Positions 7,802 through 16,087 of a DNA stretch of 36,204 nt are shown in pieces. Source of the DNA: Methylobacterium tarhaniae (GTDB taxonomy: Bacteria > Pseudomonadota > Alphaproteobacteria > Rhizobiales > Beijerinckiaceae); contig NZ_LABZ01000146.1 in assembly GCF_001043955.1 (NCBI RefSeq), positions 1 to 36,204 on the forward strand, given 5' to 3'. Below the pieces are notes generated by a model. It was not told where the DNA came from and did not search any database. It worked only from the letters and a program-made list of their open reading frames with translations. Each line of letters opens with the position of its first letter. Positions within the stretch are counted from its first letter, which is position 1. The translations under genes and the position numbers were made by a program.

Positions 7802-7830
7802 TTGCGCGACCGGCCGGAGCGGGCTAGCTC
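7802..7830 (+). promoter_or_regulatory. Predicted sigma-70-type promoter of the NAD(P)-binding reductase gene
   Basis: TTGCGC (7802-7807) and TAGCTC (7825-7830) are separated by exactly 17 bases, a plausible -35/-10 pair. The predicted start of transcription, near 7837, coincides with the palindrome at 7837-7855. Read by eye, no expression data. Confidence 0.4.
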
Positions 7831-7836
7831 TGTCCA

Positions 7837-7855
7837 TGGTCTCGAACATAGACCA
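7837..7855. promoter_or_regulatory. Candidate HxlR operator palindrome
   Basis: TGGTCT and AGACCA form perfect 6-bp arms around a 7-base spacer, between the HxlR gene and the divergent reductase gene. It overlaps the predicted transcription start, so a bound dimer would block initiation. A second, looser inverted pair (GTCACCG 7764-7770 and CGGTGAC 7792-7798) lies upstream in the same region. Confidence 0.45.
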
Positions 7856-7883
7856 GATCGCGAAACCGAACAAAGAGATCGTC

Positions 7884-8492
7884 ATGGCCAAGGTTGCCGT
7901 CATCGGCGCGACCGGGAATGTCGGCGCGCGCCTCGTCGCCGAGCTGGTGCAGCGGGGCCACCGCGTCACCGCGATCGCCCGCAATCCCGCGACGGCGGCC
8001 TCGCCGCAGGTCGAGGCGGTCGCCGGCGACCTGCGCGATCCCGCCGGGCTCGCCCGCCTGCTCGCGGGGCACGACGCGGTGGTGAGCGCGGTGCGCTTCG
8101 CCGACACCGACCCGAAGGCGCTGATCGGCGCCGTGCGGGCCTCGGGCGTCACGCGCTACCTCGTGGTCGGCGGTGCCGGCTCGCTGGAGGTGGCGCCGGG
8201 CCGGCGGCTGATCGACCAGCCGGACTTTCCGGAGGCCTACAGGCACGAGGCGAGCCGGGGCGCGGCGTTCCTCGACGTGCTGCGCGGCGTCACGGATCTC
8301 GACTGGAGCTTCCTGTCGCCCTCGGCGCTGATCGAGCCGGGGGAGCGCACGAGCCGGTTCCGCCTCGGCCGCGACAGCCTGCTCGTCGGCGAGACCGGCA
8401 GCCGCATTTCGTACGAGGATTACGCCGTCGCCCTCGTCGACGAGATCGAGCGCCCGGCGCATATCCGCCAGCGCTTCACCGTCGGCTATTGA
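7884..8492 (+). CDS. NAD(P)-binding (NmrA/atypical SDR-like) reductase
   Basis: A 202-residue Rossmann-fold protein. The N-terminal GATGNVGARL (residues 8-17) is the dinucleotide-binding loop of atypical short-chain dehydrogenases/NAD(P)H-binding proteins. YLVVGGAGSLEV and WSFLSPSALIEPGERT are typical of the YwnB/NmrA-like branch, and the ISYEDYAVALVDEIE segment near the C-terminus is well conserved there. The classical YxxxK catalytic pair is not evident, as is usual for this branch. ATG 7884 follows CAAAGAG. The gene faces an HxlR regulator; such pairs often respond to electrophiles or quinones, so a role in quinone or aldehyde stress is possible. Substrate unknown. Confidence 0.85.
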   Translation: MAKVAVIGATGNVGARLVAELVQRGHRVTAIARNPATAASPQVEAVAGDLRDPAGLARLLAGHDAVVSAVRFADTDPKALIGAVRASGVTRYLVVGGAGSLEVAPGRRLIDQPDFPEAYRHEASRGAAFLDVLRGVTDLDWSFLSPSALIEPGERTSRFRLGRDSLLVGETGSRISYEDYAVALVDEIERPAHIRQRFTVGY

Positions 8493-8550
8493 CCTGAGCG
8501 GACTTGCATTGGCAGGCCACCGCTTCGTCCGCTGAGGTTGTTGTCTGGCC

Positions 8551-8596
8551 GCAGATTATCGTCGCAAAACCAGCTATCACTTTTTGCGAAATCTGC
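8551..8596. terminator. Bidirectional hairpin between convergent reductase and meaB genes
   Basis: Outer arms GCAGATT (8551-8557) and AATCTGC (8590-8596), then inner arms TCGCAAAA (8562-8569) and TTTTGCGA (8582-8589) around a 12-base loop, with one 4-base bulge (ATCG). The structure ends at the base before the meaB stop codon and is AT-rich for this genome. Its position between convergent ends fits a terminator for both genes. Confidence 0.5.
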
Positions 8597-9574
8597 TTAG
8601 AGCCCGATCAGCTCGGCGATCAGGTCCGCCCCCGCCGCCGGCGAGCGCTCGCCGGCGGCGACCCTCCGCTCGGCCTCCGCCGTCGTCTTGCGCACCTCGG
8701 CACTGCCGGTGAGGCGCTGGTGCAGCCGCTCGTGGACGAGGGCCCACATCCACTTCACGTCCTGCTCCCGGCGCTTCGCGGCGATCTCGCCGGTGGCGGT
8801 GAGCTTGCGGCGATGGTCGAGGATCGCCTCCCAGAGGGTGTCGAGCCCCTGGCCGGCGAGCCCCGAGATGGTCGTCACCGGCGGCGACCAGGTGGCGCTC
8901 GCCGGGGTCAGGATGTGGAGCGCGGCCCGGTACTCGGCCGCCGCGGCCATGGCGCGGCGCATCCCCTCCTCGCCGTCGGCCTTGTTGACCGCGATCATGT
9001 CGGCGAGTTCGAGGATGCCCTTCTTGATGCCCTGCAGCTCGTCGCCGGCGCCGGGCAGCATCAGCACCAGGAAGAAGTCGGTGAGGTCGGCGACGGCCGT
9101 CTCGGACTGGCCGACGCCGACGGTCTCGACCAGCACCACGTCGAAGCCGGCGGCCTCGCACAGGATCATCGTCTCGCGGGTCTTGGCGGCGACGCCGCCG
9201 AGGGTGCCGGAGGAGGGCGAGGGCCGGATGAAGGCGTTGGGATCGACGGCGAGCCGCGCCATCCGGGTCTTGTCGCCGAGGATCGAGCCGCCGGTGCGCG
9301 ACGAGCTCGGATCGACCGCCAGCACCGCCACCTTGTGTCCCCGCGCCGTCAGGGCGGCGCCGAGCGCGTCGATGGTGGTGGACTTCCCCACCCCCGGCAC
9401 GCCGGTGATGCCGACCCGCACCGCCTTGCCGGCATGCGGCAGGGCGGCGTCGAGGAGTTCGCGGGCGGCGGCCCGGTGGTCGGCGCGCTTGGATTCGACC
9501 AGCGTGATGGCGCGGGCGAGGGCGGCGCGGTTGCCGGACAGGAGCCGGGCGAGGTCGGGAGCCGGAACGGTCAT
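8597..9574 (-). CDS. meaB: Methylmalonyl-CoA mutase chaperone GTPase MeaB (ArgK family)
   Basis: A 325-residue P-loop G protein that protects and loads adenosylcobalamin-dependent methylmalonyl-CoA mutase. Walker A GVPGVGKST is at residues 58-66; VDPSSSRTGGSILGDKTRM is the family's switch I region, VETVGVGQSE switch II, and VNKAD the guanine-specificity NKxD. The C-terminal dimerisation helices (HERLHQRL...) follow. Named from Methylobacterium extorquens, where it is needed in the ethylmalonyl-CoA pathway for growth on C1 and C2 compounds. The mutase genes are not adjacent here. ATG 9574 is chosen over a longer frame because AGAAAGGCGGC immediately precedes it and the upstream part is low-complexity. 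A hairpin lies directly after the stop. Confidence 0.95.
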   Translation of the reverse strand: MTVPAPDLARLLSGNRAALARAITLVESKRADHRAAARELLDAALPHAGKAVRVGITGVPGVGKSTTIDALGAALTARGHKVAVLAVDPSSSRTGGSILGDKTRMARLAVDPNAFIRPSPSSGTLGGVAAKTRETMILCEAAGFDVVLVETVGVGQSETAVADLTDFFLVLMLPGAGDELQGIKKGILELADMIAVNKADGEEGMRRAMAAAAEYRAALHILTPASATWSPPVTTISGLAGQGLDTLWEAILDHRRKLTATGEIAAKRREQDVKWMWALVHERLHQRLTGSAEVRKTTAEAERRVAAGERSPAAGADLIAELIGL

Positions 9575-9765
9575 GCCGCCTTTCTGCCGGCTCGCCGCCC
9601 GGCCGTCGAGGGCTTGAGCCTGTGGACCAAGGGCCGACAGGCGTGACCTTCGGGCAACAACCGCGGCTTTGCCCGGGCGCGACGCATCGCGGCCACGATC
9701 ATGCCGCATCGCCGGCCTGAAAGCCGGGTGGACATCCGGCCATGGCCGGGGACGAGTGGGACGAC

Positions 9766-10800
9766 ATGACATCGATCGCCGCGCCGACGCGCCGGGGCTT
9801 CGCCCGCCTCGGCTTCTCCGCCCTCGCCAGCCTGTCGCTCGGCGGCTGCCTCGGCGACGGGCTCGGCGGTGGGCTCCTGGGCGGGACGGCGGGCCCGGAG
9901 AAGCAATCGGCGCTCGACGTCAGCCCGGTGCTGCTCGTCGCCACCACCCGCCGGCCGGCCGATCCCGCCGGCCGGCCGCCCTACTTCACCGACCAGCGCG
10001 GCCGCGGCCTCTCCTTCGCCACCCTGCGCCTCGCCCCGCCCGACCGTTCGCTGATCGGCAAGGTCTCGTCGGTGGTCACCGGCGACTGGCGCATCGCCTC
10101 GGCGCCGCGGGTGGTGACCGGCCCCGAGGCCGCCACCGCCTTCGCGGAAGCGGCGCTCGGCCGCGACGTGCTGCTCTACGTCCACGGCTACCGCGAATCG
10201 TTCGAGACCGCGGCCGTGAGCGCGGCGCAGCTCTCGGACGGCATCCGCTTCCGCGGCGTCTCCGGCCTGTTCACCTGGCCTTCGGCGGGCAAGACCTTCG
10301 ATTACGGCTACGACCGCGAGAGCGCGCTGTGGTCGCGCGACGCCTTCGAGGACCTGCTGCGGGCGCTCGCGACCGCGCAGGGCGGGCGCATCCACATCGT
10401 CGCCCATTCGATGGGCACGCTGCTTACCCTCGAGACCCTGCGCATGCTGCGGGCCGATGCCGGCGAGGCGGCCCTCGGCCGGATCGGCGCCATCGTGCTC
10501 GCCGCGCCCGATATCGACATCGACCTGTTCACCAACGGCATCGAGCGCCTCGGCACCGCCGCCCAGAAGATCACGGTGATCTCCTCCACCAACGACCGGG
10601 CGCTCGAACTCTCCAGCACCATCGCGGGTGGCGTCATCCGGGCCGGCGCGGCGGATCGCAGCCGGCTCGAAGCGCTGGGCGTGCGCGTCGCCGATGCCTC
10701 GGATTACGGCAGCGGCCTCATCAACCACGACCTCTTCCTGTCGAATGTCGAGGTGCAGCAGGTGATCAAGCGGGCGGTGGCACGGGCGGATGGGCGGTGA
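9766..10800 (+). CDS. DUF900-type alpha/beta hydrolase, likely lipoprotein
   Basis: A 344-residue alpha/beta-hydrolase of the DUF900 family. The N-terminus has a basic RRGFARLG stretch, a hydrophobic core and a lipobox LGGC with the lipid-anchored Cys at about residue 28, so the protein is probably a lipoprotein; the RRGFARLG stretch resembles a weak Tat motif. The nucleophile is the Ser in AHSMGT, LYVHGYRESFETA is the oxyanion-hole strand typical of the family, and ASDYGSGLINHDLF carries a C-terminal His that could complete the triad. ATG 9742 also opens the frame, but ATG 9766 follows GGGACG and gives a neater signal sequence. Substrate unknown (lipid or ester likely). Divergent from meaB. 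Confidence 0.82.
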   Translation: MTSIAAPTRRGFARLGFSALASLSLGGCLGDGLGGGLLGGTAGPEKQSALDVSPVLLVATTRRPADPAGRPPYFTDQRGRGLSFATLRLAPPDRSLIGKVSSVVTGDWRIASAPRVVTGPEAATAFAEAALGRDVLLYVHGYRESFETAAVSAAQLSDGIRFRGVSGLFTWPSAGKTFDYGYDRESALWSRDAFEDLLRALATAQGGRIHIVAHSMGTLLTLETLRMLRADAGEAALGRIGAIVLAAPDIDIDLFTNGIERLGTAAQKITVISSTNDRALELSSTIAGGVIRAGAADRSRLEALGVRVADASDYGSGLINHDLFLSNVEVQQVIKRAVARADGR

Positions 10801-10841
10801 CGTGTAATCGTTACTTCGCTTCCATTAAATAGACCGGAAAA

Positions 10842-10899
10842 TTCAAAGTCACGGGATCCCCTCTTCCGCGTGGGAGAGGGGGACGCGCTACACTTTGAA
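10842..10899. terminator. Large two-tier hairpin between convergent genes (REP-like, terminator candidate)
   Basis: Outer arms TTCAAAGT (10842-10849) and ACTTTGAA (10892-10899); inner arms CCCCTCTTCC (10858-10867) and GGGAGAGGGG (10872-10881) around the tetraloop GCGT, ten base pairs with one G-T wobble. It lies between the convergent ends of the hydrolase and SOUL genes. Related pieces occur at 1-17 and 32271-32292, so it is a dispersed repeat that may also terminate transcription. Confidence 0.6.
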
Positions 10900-10926
10900 A
10901 CTTGGGTGGCCGTGGTCACTTGGCCC

Positions 10927-11529
10927 TCACCCCCCCAGCCGCACCGCCACCTCGTTCCGCCGCAGGGCCGGGATCGCGAAGGGCGGATCGTACCCCATGA
11001 AGAACGGTGGCGCCGCCGGAGCTTTGCCCGCTTCCCGCAGCACCTCAGTCAGGATCCGCTCCTGCTCCGCCCGCGCCTCCGGCGTGATGCGGCCGGAGAA
11101 CCGGAGCGCCGCGATCCGCTCCGGCGGCACCGTGACGACGCGAACCCCCGCCTCGGTCGGCTCCGGCGCGCCGGCTGCGGCGACGGCATGCGGCAGGAAG
11201 AACCGCATCGTGCCGCCGGTCCCCTGCTCCACCGGCACCGTCATGGCGATGCGCTGGCCGCCGGCTTCGACGGGAGCGGTCATGGCGATGCGGTCGCCGG
11301 AACGGTTGGCGCCGGTGATGTAGCGAAACAGCCGCCCGAAGGCCTCGCCGTCGCCCTGCCCTCTTGCCTCGGTCTCGACCGCAACCCGCTTCTCGTAGGC
11401 CCGGATCTCGACGCCGCGGTCGAGCCGTTCGATCACCGCGTAGCGGGGCTGGTCGTAGAAGGCCCGCACCCCGAACACGCCGAGGACCGATTCGACCAGC
11501 GTGACGGCGTAATAGAGGATCTTCTCCAT
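10927..11529 (-). CDS. SOUL-family heme-binding protein
   Basis: A 200-residue protein of the SOUL/HEBP family. Family marks: PRYAVIERLDRGVEIRAYEKRVAVET at the start of the fold, FGRLFRYITGAN, the repeated IAMTAPVE and IAMTVPVE strands, and the C-terminal FFMGYDPPF. SOUL proteins bind heme or porphyrins; their bacterial role is unknown. An N-terminal hydrophobic helix (MEKILYYAVTLVESVLGVF) could be a membrane anchor or uncleaved signal. The start ATG 11529 lies only four bases after the stop of the upstream NAD(P)-binding protein gene, so the two form an operon. Confidence 0.9.
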   Translation of the reverse strand: MEKILYYAVTLVESVLGVFGVRAFYDQPRYAVIERLDRGVEIRAYEKRVAVETEARGQGDGEAFGRLFRYITGANRSGDRIAMTAPVEAGGQRIAMTVPVEQGTGGTMRFFLPHAVAAAGAPEPTEAGVRVVTVPPERIAALRFSGRITPEARAEQERILTEVLREAGKAPAAPPFFMGYDPPFAIPALRRNEVAVRLGG

Positions 11530-11533
11530 CGGC

Positions 11534-12184
11534 TCAGACCGGGAGCGCGTGGTGGATCAGCACGACAGGACGCCCGACATGGTCGCCGGTCTCGATCTCC
11601 CGGACGATGAACTGCGCCACGTCGGCACGGGCGATCAGCCCGTTCTTCCACGAGGAGGGCCGGTCGAGCACCTGGTAGCGCCCTGTCGCTGGCCCGCCGG
11701 TGAGCACGCCGGGCCGGACGAAGGTCCAGTCGAGGGAGCTGCGGCGGATGCGCATCTCCTGCGCGTCCTTGTCGTCATAGGCGCGGCCGAAGACGAGGCG
11801 GAACGGCAGGCGCTGGAGCGGGCCGATCGCCGCGCGGCTGTCGCCGGTGCCGAAGCCGGTCACCGCCACCAGCCGGCGCACGCCCGCCTTCTCCATGGCC
11901 GGGACGAGGACGTTGGTGGCATCCGAGAACAACCGCACCGGCCCGAACAGGTCGCGGACCGGCACGCCGAGGGCCTGCACCACGGCATCGATCCCATCGA
12001 GCGCGCTGGCGATGTCCGGCGCCGACAGGGCGTCACCGGGAAACCGCTCGAGATTCGGATCGGAGAGCGCGATCTTGCCCGCCGAACGGGCAAAGGCCCG
12101 CACCCGGTGGCCCGCGGCGAGCGCTGCCTGGACCGTCTCCAGCCCGATGCCCTGGCTGGCGCCGATGACGAGGAGATGGGCCAT
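11534..12184 (-). CDS. NAD(P)-binding Rossmann-fold protein (atypical SDR)
   Basis: A 216-residue protein with the glycine-rich nucleotide-binding loop GASQGIGLETV (residues 7-17), then SDPNLERFPGDAL and VRRLVAVTGFGTGDSR, as in NAD(P)H-binding/NmrA-type atypical SDRs. DWTFVRPGVLTGG is the conserved late strand of the family, and FIVREIETGDHVGRPVVL closes the fold. ATG 12184 is preceded by AGGACG six bases away; the frame is open further upstream but that stretch looks non-coding. It is the first gene of an operon with the SOUL protein. Reductase or epimerase activity is possible, substrate unknown. Confidence 0.85.
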   Translation of the reverse strand: MAHLLVIGASQGIGLETVQAALAAGHRVRAFARSAGKIALSDPNLERFPGDALSAPDIASALDGIDAVVQALGVPVRDLFGPVRLFSDATNVLVPAMEKAGVRRLVAVTGFGTGDSRAAIGPLQRLPFRLVFGRAYDDKDAQEMRIRRSSLDWTFVRPGVLTGGPATGRYQVLDRPSSWKNGLIARADVAQFIVREIETGDHVGRPVVLIHHALPV

Positions 12185-12641
12185 GCTACGTCCTGGGTGA
12201 GCGAGGGAAGCGATCGACCCTAGGAAACGTTCGGGCGCGGGATGGTTGCTGGCGCTGCGGCAGATTTCGGAGTGGGCGCCACCGTTGCGACGACGTGGCC
12301 GGGATGTCGGAAGGGTGACGCGGCGCACGACCGCGAATCCGATGACATCCCGAGCGGGACCTCATCCTGAGGCGCGACCAAAGGAAGCCCCGAACGAGAG
12401 CTCCAGAAGTCGCCGAAGCCTCTGGAACCCTCCTTCAAGGTCAGTCGATCTTCGATAGACCAACATCTCAGGACAAATTCGAGATCAGGATAGTAGAGGC
12501 GCTGAATTTCTATTCTCTCACGCCCGGCAGGCAGTCAAGATTTTCCGGTCGCGACTGTCGAAGGATCGTGATCAAACATACCATCGACGAGCGTCAGGGC
12601 GAGAGCCTGCCCGACCTCCCGGCCGGGCAGGCACCGCACTC
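12185..12641. other. 457-base intergenic region with repeat relic and hairpins
   Basis: No gene is supported here. It holds a small palindrome CCTCATCCTGAGG (12360-12372), a sequence type often seen in dispersed repeats of related alphaproteobacteria, with remnants of a longer degenerate copy up to about 12450. Bases 12455-12600 are noticeably AT-richer than the genes around them and may contain the promoter of the minus-strand gene at 12184 only on its left side. A hairpin lies at 12605-12632. Confidence 0.5.
12605..12632 (-). terminator. Hairpin just downstream of the PhoH-like gene
   Basis: GCCTGCCCG (12605-12613) pairs perfectly with CGGGCAGGC (12624-12632), loop of 10. It begins about ten bases after the phoH-like stop on the minus strand. 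No T-run follows, so if it terminates it is not a classical intrinsic terminator. Confidence 0.45.
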
Positions 12642-13358
12642 TCACACCCGCGCCTCCTCGAAGGCCCGCACCCACTCAGCGCAGATCCCCGACCGCACGA
12701 TGTCGTCCAGCCCGAACTCGACGATCGGGATCGGCATCATCCGGCTCTTGACCAGGTGGATCACGGTGCGCAGCCCCGAGGTCTCGCGCAGGTCGGTCTG
12801 GGAGACGTCGCCGTTGATGATGACCTGGGTATCGTCGCCGATCCGGGTCAGGAACATCTTGATCTCGGCGGGGGTGGTGTTCTGGGCCTCGTCGAGGATC
12901 ACCAGGCAGTTCTTGAAGGTGCGGCCGCGCATCACCTCGAAGGGGACGACCTCGATGTCACCGGCCTTGACGGCGATCTCGAAGGCGCCGTCGCCCATCC
13001 GTTCCTTCATGGTCTCGGTGAGGGGGGCGACCCAGGGGGCGATCTTGTCTTCCAGGGTGCCGGGGAAGAAGCCGAGGGAGCGGCCGGAGGGCACGTTCGG
13101 CCGGGTGATGACCACCTTGGCCACGCGGCGCTGGCGCAGCAGGTCCGCGGCGCGGGTTCCGGCGATGTAGGTCTTGCCGGTCCCGGCGGGGCCGAGGACG
13201 ATGACTTGCGGGTGGGACCCGAGGGCTTCCAGATACTCGGCCTGACGGGCCGTCATCGGCTGGATCGGTGGTGGATTACGCTCTTCCTCGAAGCGAGTGC
13301 GGTGCACCCGGATCGGGCGGTCATCAACCAGTTCAAGTCGTGCGCGTCGTCTCTTCAC
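12642..13358 (-). CDS. PhoH-like P-loop ATPase
   Basis: A 238-residue PhoH-family ATPase. Walker A GPAGTGKT is at residues 56-63, TRPNVPSGRSLGFFPGT is a signature stretch of the family, and CLVILDEAQNTTP holds Walker B with the DEAQ box. VIINGDVSQTDLRE and SGLRTVIHLV complete the helicase-like core. Members are thought to act on RNA; biochemical roles remain unsure. Unlike the PhoH that partners YbeY, it lacks an N-terminal KH-like domain, matching the short phage/PhoH2-core type. The start is GTG 13358 because an in-frame TGA lies two codons upstream. It lies downstream of uvrD on the same strand, but 386 bases apart. Confidence 0.9.
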   Translation of the reverse strand: MKRRRARLELVDDRPIRVHRTRFEEERNPPPIQPMTARQAEYLEALGSHPQVIVLGPAGTGKTYIAGTRAADLLRQRRVAKVVITRPNVPSGRSLGFFPGTLEDKIAPWVAPLTETMKERMGDGAFEIAVKAGDIEVVPFEVMRGRTFKNCLVILDEAQNTTPAEIKMFLTRIGDDTQVIINGDVSQTDLRETSGLRTVIHLVKSRMMPIPIVEFGLDDIVRSGICAEWVRAFEEARV

Positions 13359-13744
13359 GGATCAACACTCCCACTGGACTTGCGGTGCCGACTATGGTGT
13401 GCCCTCTCGTGTCCCAGAACTCCTGTGTTCTTGTAACGATTCAAAGCCTGATCGGCCACGACGGTTCCGGTCGGGGTTGACGCAGGCGGTGGACAAGTCC
13501 GCCTGTTTCGTCCGACAGGGTAAGCAGCCGATGATGAACGAGCAATTGTCGCGCCGCACCATGACCATGCGAAACCGTCGGCCGCGACACGGCGCGACGG
13601 ATTGTGATGAAAACCACACAGAGGTGGAGGGGGCACCGACCGACGAGGGAGGGGAAGCGTCGGGGCGGACCCGCTGGCCGGATGAGGTCGCCACCTGATC
13701 GCCGCTCCCGGTTGGCCCGCGGACGGCTCGCCCGCAGGACCGCT
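13359..13744. other. 386-base intergenic region between uvrD and the phoH-like gene
   Basis: No protein gene is supported. Two hairpins are visible. CAGGCGG (13483-13489) pairs with CCGCCTG (13499-13505) and is followed on the plus strand by TTT. CCGTCGGCCG (13575-13584) pairs with CGGC(G)CGACGG (13590-13600), with one bulged G, and is followed on the minus strand by TTTC, so it may end the uvrD transcript. The promoter of the phoH-like gene should lie near 13360-13480, which is AT-richer. Confidence 0.45.
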
Positions 13745-16087
13745 TCAGCCCGGCTGGACGAAGCTGTCGAGGACCATCTTCCGGCCGGCCTTGTCGAAGT
13801 CAACGGTGAGCTTGTTGCCGTCGACGGCCGCCACCGAGCCCGGTCCGAATTTGGTGTGGAAGATGCGCGCGCCCGCCTCGTAGGCCGACGGCGTGCCGGT
13901 GGATTTCGCCACCAGCGTGCCCTCGATCTGCTGCGGCCCGCGCCGTCCGGGCGAGGTGGCGCGCCCTCCCCCGCCGAAACGATCCTGGCCGGCGGTCTGG
14001 GCCTGCGCCCGCTGCCAGCCCGGCGTCGCATAGGACGAGCCGAAGGCCGGCGCCTGCCGGTCGAACCGCGACGGTCCCTGCGAGAAGCTGGCCGGCGCAT
14101 CGAGCACCGCGACGCTGGCCTCGGGCAATTCGTCGATGAAGCGGCTCGGCACGGTCGAGGACCACAGGCCGTGGATGCGGCGGTTGACCGCAAACGAGAT
14201 CTTGGCCCGCTTGCGCGCCCGGGTCAGGCCGACATGGGCCAGCCGCCGCTCCTCCTCCAGGCCCGCCCGCCCGCTCTCGTCGAGGGCGCGCTGGTTCGGC
14301 ATCAGGCCGTTCTCCCAGCCGGGCAGGAACACGGTGTCGAATTCCAGGCCCTTGGCCGCGTGGAGCGTCATCAGGCTCACCCGGTCGCCGCCCTCGGTCT
14401 CGTTGGCGTCCATGACCAGCGACACGTGCTCGAGGAAGCCGGCGAGATCCGGAAACTCCTCCATCGAGCGCACCAGTTCCTTCAGGTTCTCCAGGCGGCC
14501 GGCGGCGTCGGCGGTGCGCTCCTTCTGCCACATCTCGGTGTAGCCGGATTCCTCCAGGATCGTCTGCGCCACCTCCGTGTGCGGCTGGTCCTCCAGGAGC
14601 TTGGCCCAGCGGGAGAAGCTCTGGCACAGGGCGCGCAAGGTGGAGCGGGGCTTGGGCTTCAGCTCCTCGGTCTCGCTCATCATGCGCGCCGCCTGGAGCA
14701 GCGGCACCTTGGCGCGGCGGGCGAGGCCGTGCAGCGCCTGGAGCGTCGCGTCGCCCAAGCCCCGCTTCGGCGTGTTGAAGATCCGTTCGAAGGCGAGGTC
14801 GTCGGAGCCGTTGGCGACGATGCGCAGGTAGGCCAGCGCGTCGCGGATCTCCGCCCGCTCGTAGAAGCGCGGGCCGCCGATCACCCGGTAGGGCAGGCCG
14901 AGCTGGACGAAGCGATCCTCGACCTCGCGCATCTGCGCCGAGATGCGCACCAGCACGGCGATCTCCGACAGCTTGTGGCCCTTGGCCTGCAGGCTCTCGA
15001 TCTCCTCGCAGACGAGGCGGGCTTCCTCTTCCGAATCCCAGGCGCCGGTGACCGTGACCTTCTCGCCCTCCGGGCTGTCGGTGCGCAGGGTCTTGCCGAG
15101 GCGTCCCTCGTTATGGGCGATCAGGACCGAGGCGGCGGCCAGGATGTGGCCGGTCGAGCGATAGTTGTTCTCCAGCCGCACCACCAGGGCACCCGGGAAG
15201 TCGTGCTCGAAGCGCAGGATGTTGTCGACCTCCGCGCCGCGCCAGCCATAGATCGACTGGTCGTCGTCGCCGACGCAGGCGACGTTGCGGTGGCCTTGGG
15301 CGAGAAGGCGCAGCCAGAGATACTGGGCGACGTTGGTGTCCTGGTACTCGTCGACGAGGATGTAGCGGAAGCGCTGCTGGTAGTTGGTCAGCACGTCCGG
15401 GTTCTCGCGCCACAGCCGCAGGCAGAGCAGCAGCAGGTCGCCGAAATCGACGGCGTTGAGCGCCTTCAGGCGCTCCTGGTAGGCGGCGTAGAGCGTCCCG
15501 CCCTTGCCGAATCCGAAGGCGCCGGCCTCGCCGGCCGGCACCTGCTCGGGCGACAGGCCGCGGTTCTTCCAGCCGTCGATCGTGCCGGCGAGGCTGCGGG
15601 CCGGCCAGCGCTTCTCGTCGAGGTCGGCCGCCGCGATCACCTGCTTCAAAAGCCGCAGCTGGTCGTCGGTGCCGAGGATCGTGAAATCCGAGCGCAGGCC
15701 CACCAGCTCGGCGTGGCGGCGCAGGATCTTGGTGCCGATGGCGTGGAAGGTGCCGAGCCACGGCATCCCCTCCCCGGCCGGACCGATGAGGGCGCCGATG
15801 CGCTCCTTCATCTCCCGGGCGGCCTTGTTGGTGAAGGTCACCGCCAGGATGTCGAAGGGCCGGGCGCGGCCGGTGGCGATCAGGTGGGCGATGCGGGTGG
15901 TCAGCACCCGGGTCTTGCCGGTGCCGGCGCCGGCCAGCACCAGGACCGGCCCGTCCGTCGCCTCGACGGCGCGGCGCTGCTCGGGGTTGAGGCCCGTGAG
16001 GTAGGGCGCGTCCTGAGGCACCACCGCAGCGCGGGCGCGGGCGGAGATCGAGGTGGGGGCGGTCCCGGCCGGGATGTCGCGAGTCAT
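13745..16087 (-). CDS. uvrD: UvrD/PcrA-type superfamily 1 DNA helicase
   Basis: A 780-residue 3'-5' DNA helicase of nucleotide-excision and mismatch repair. The order of SF1A motifs is complete: Q-motif region LNPEQRRAVE (33-42), Walker A GAGTGKT (53-59), TFTNKAAREMKER (Ia), the Walker B DEYQD, GDDDQSIYGWRGA (III), LENNYRS (IV), and in the second half LMTLHAAKGLEFDTVFLPG (V) and RRLAHVGLTRAR (VI). The tail ends in a small Tudor-like domain, HTKFGPGSVAAVDGNKLTVDFD, which in UvrD/PcrA contacts RNA polymerase. ATG 16087 is chosen; a slightly longer frame exists but has no support. The stretch between helicase and Tudor parts is Gly/Ala/Pro-rich linker. Divergent from the small secreted protein gene. 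Confidence 0.95.
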   Translation of the reverse strand: MTRDIPAGTAPTSISARARAAVVPQDAPYLTGLNPEQRRAVEATDGPVLVLAGAGTGKTRVLTTRIAHLIATGRARPFDILAVTFTNKAAREMKERIGALIGPAGEGMPWLGTFHAIGTKILRRHAELVGLRSDFTILGTDDQLRLLKQVIAAADLDEKRWPARSLAGTIDGWKNRGLSPEQVPAGEAGAFGFGKGGTLYAAYQERLKALNAVDFGDLLLLCLRLWRENPDVLTNYQQRFRYILVDEYQDTNVAQYLWLRLLAQGHRNVACVGDDDQSIYGWRGAEVDNILRFEHDFPGALVVRLENNYRSTGHILAAASVLIAHNEGRLGKTLRTDSPEGEKVTVTGAWDSEEEARLVCEEIESLQAKGHKLSEIAVLVRISAQMREVEDRFVQLGLPYRVIGGPRFYERAEIRDALAYLRIVANGSDDLAFERIFNTPKRGLGDATLQALHGLARRAKVPLLQAARMMSETEELKPKPRSTLRALCQSFSRWAKLLEDQPHTEVAQTILEESGYTEMWQKERTADAAGRLENLKELVRSMEEFPDLAGFLEHVSLVMDANETEGGDRVSLMTLHAAKGLEFDTVFLPGWENGLMPNQRALDESGRAGLEEERRLAHVGLTRARKRAKISFAVNRRIHGLWSSTVPSRFIDELPEASVAVLDAPASFSQGPSRFDRQAPAFGSSYATPGWQRAQAQTAGQDRFGGGGRATSPGRRGPQQIEGTLVAKSTGTPSAYEAGARIFHTKFGPGSVAAVDGNKLTVDFDKAGRKMVLDSFVQPG

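Noticed and set aside
12220..12438. Short minus-strand frame over the repeat relic
   Set aside because: A 72-residue frame across degenerate repeat sequence with no ribosome site; probably non-coding.
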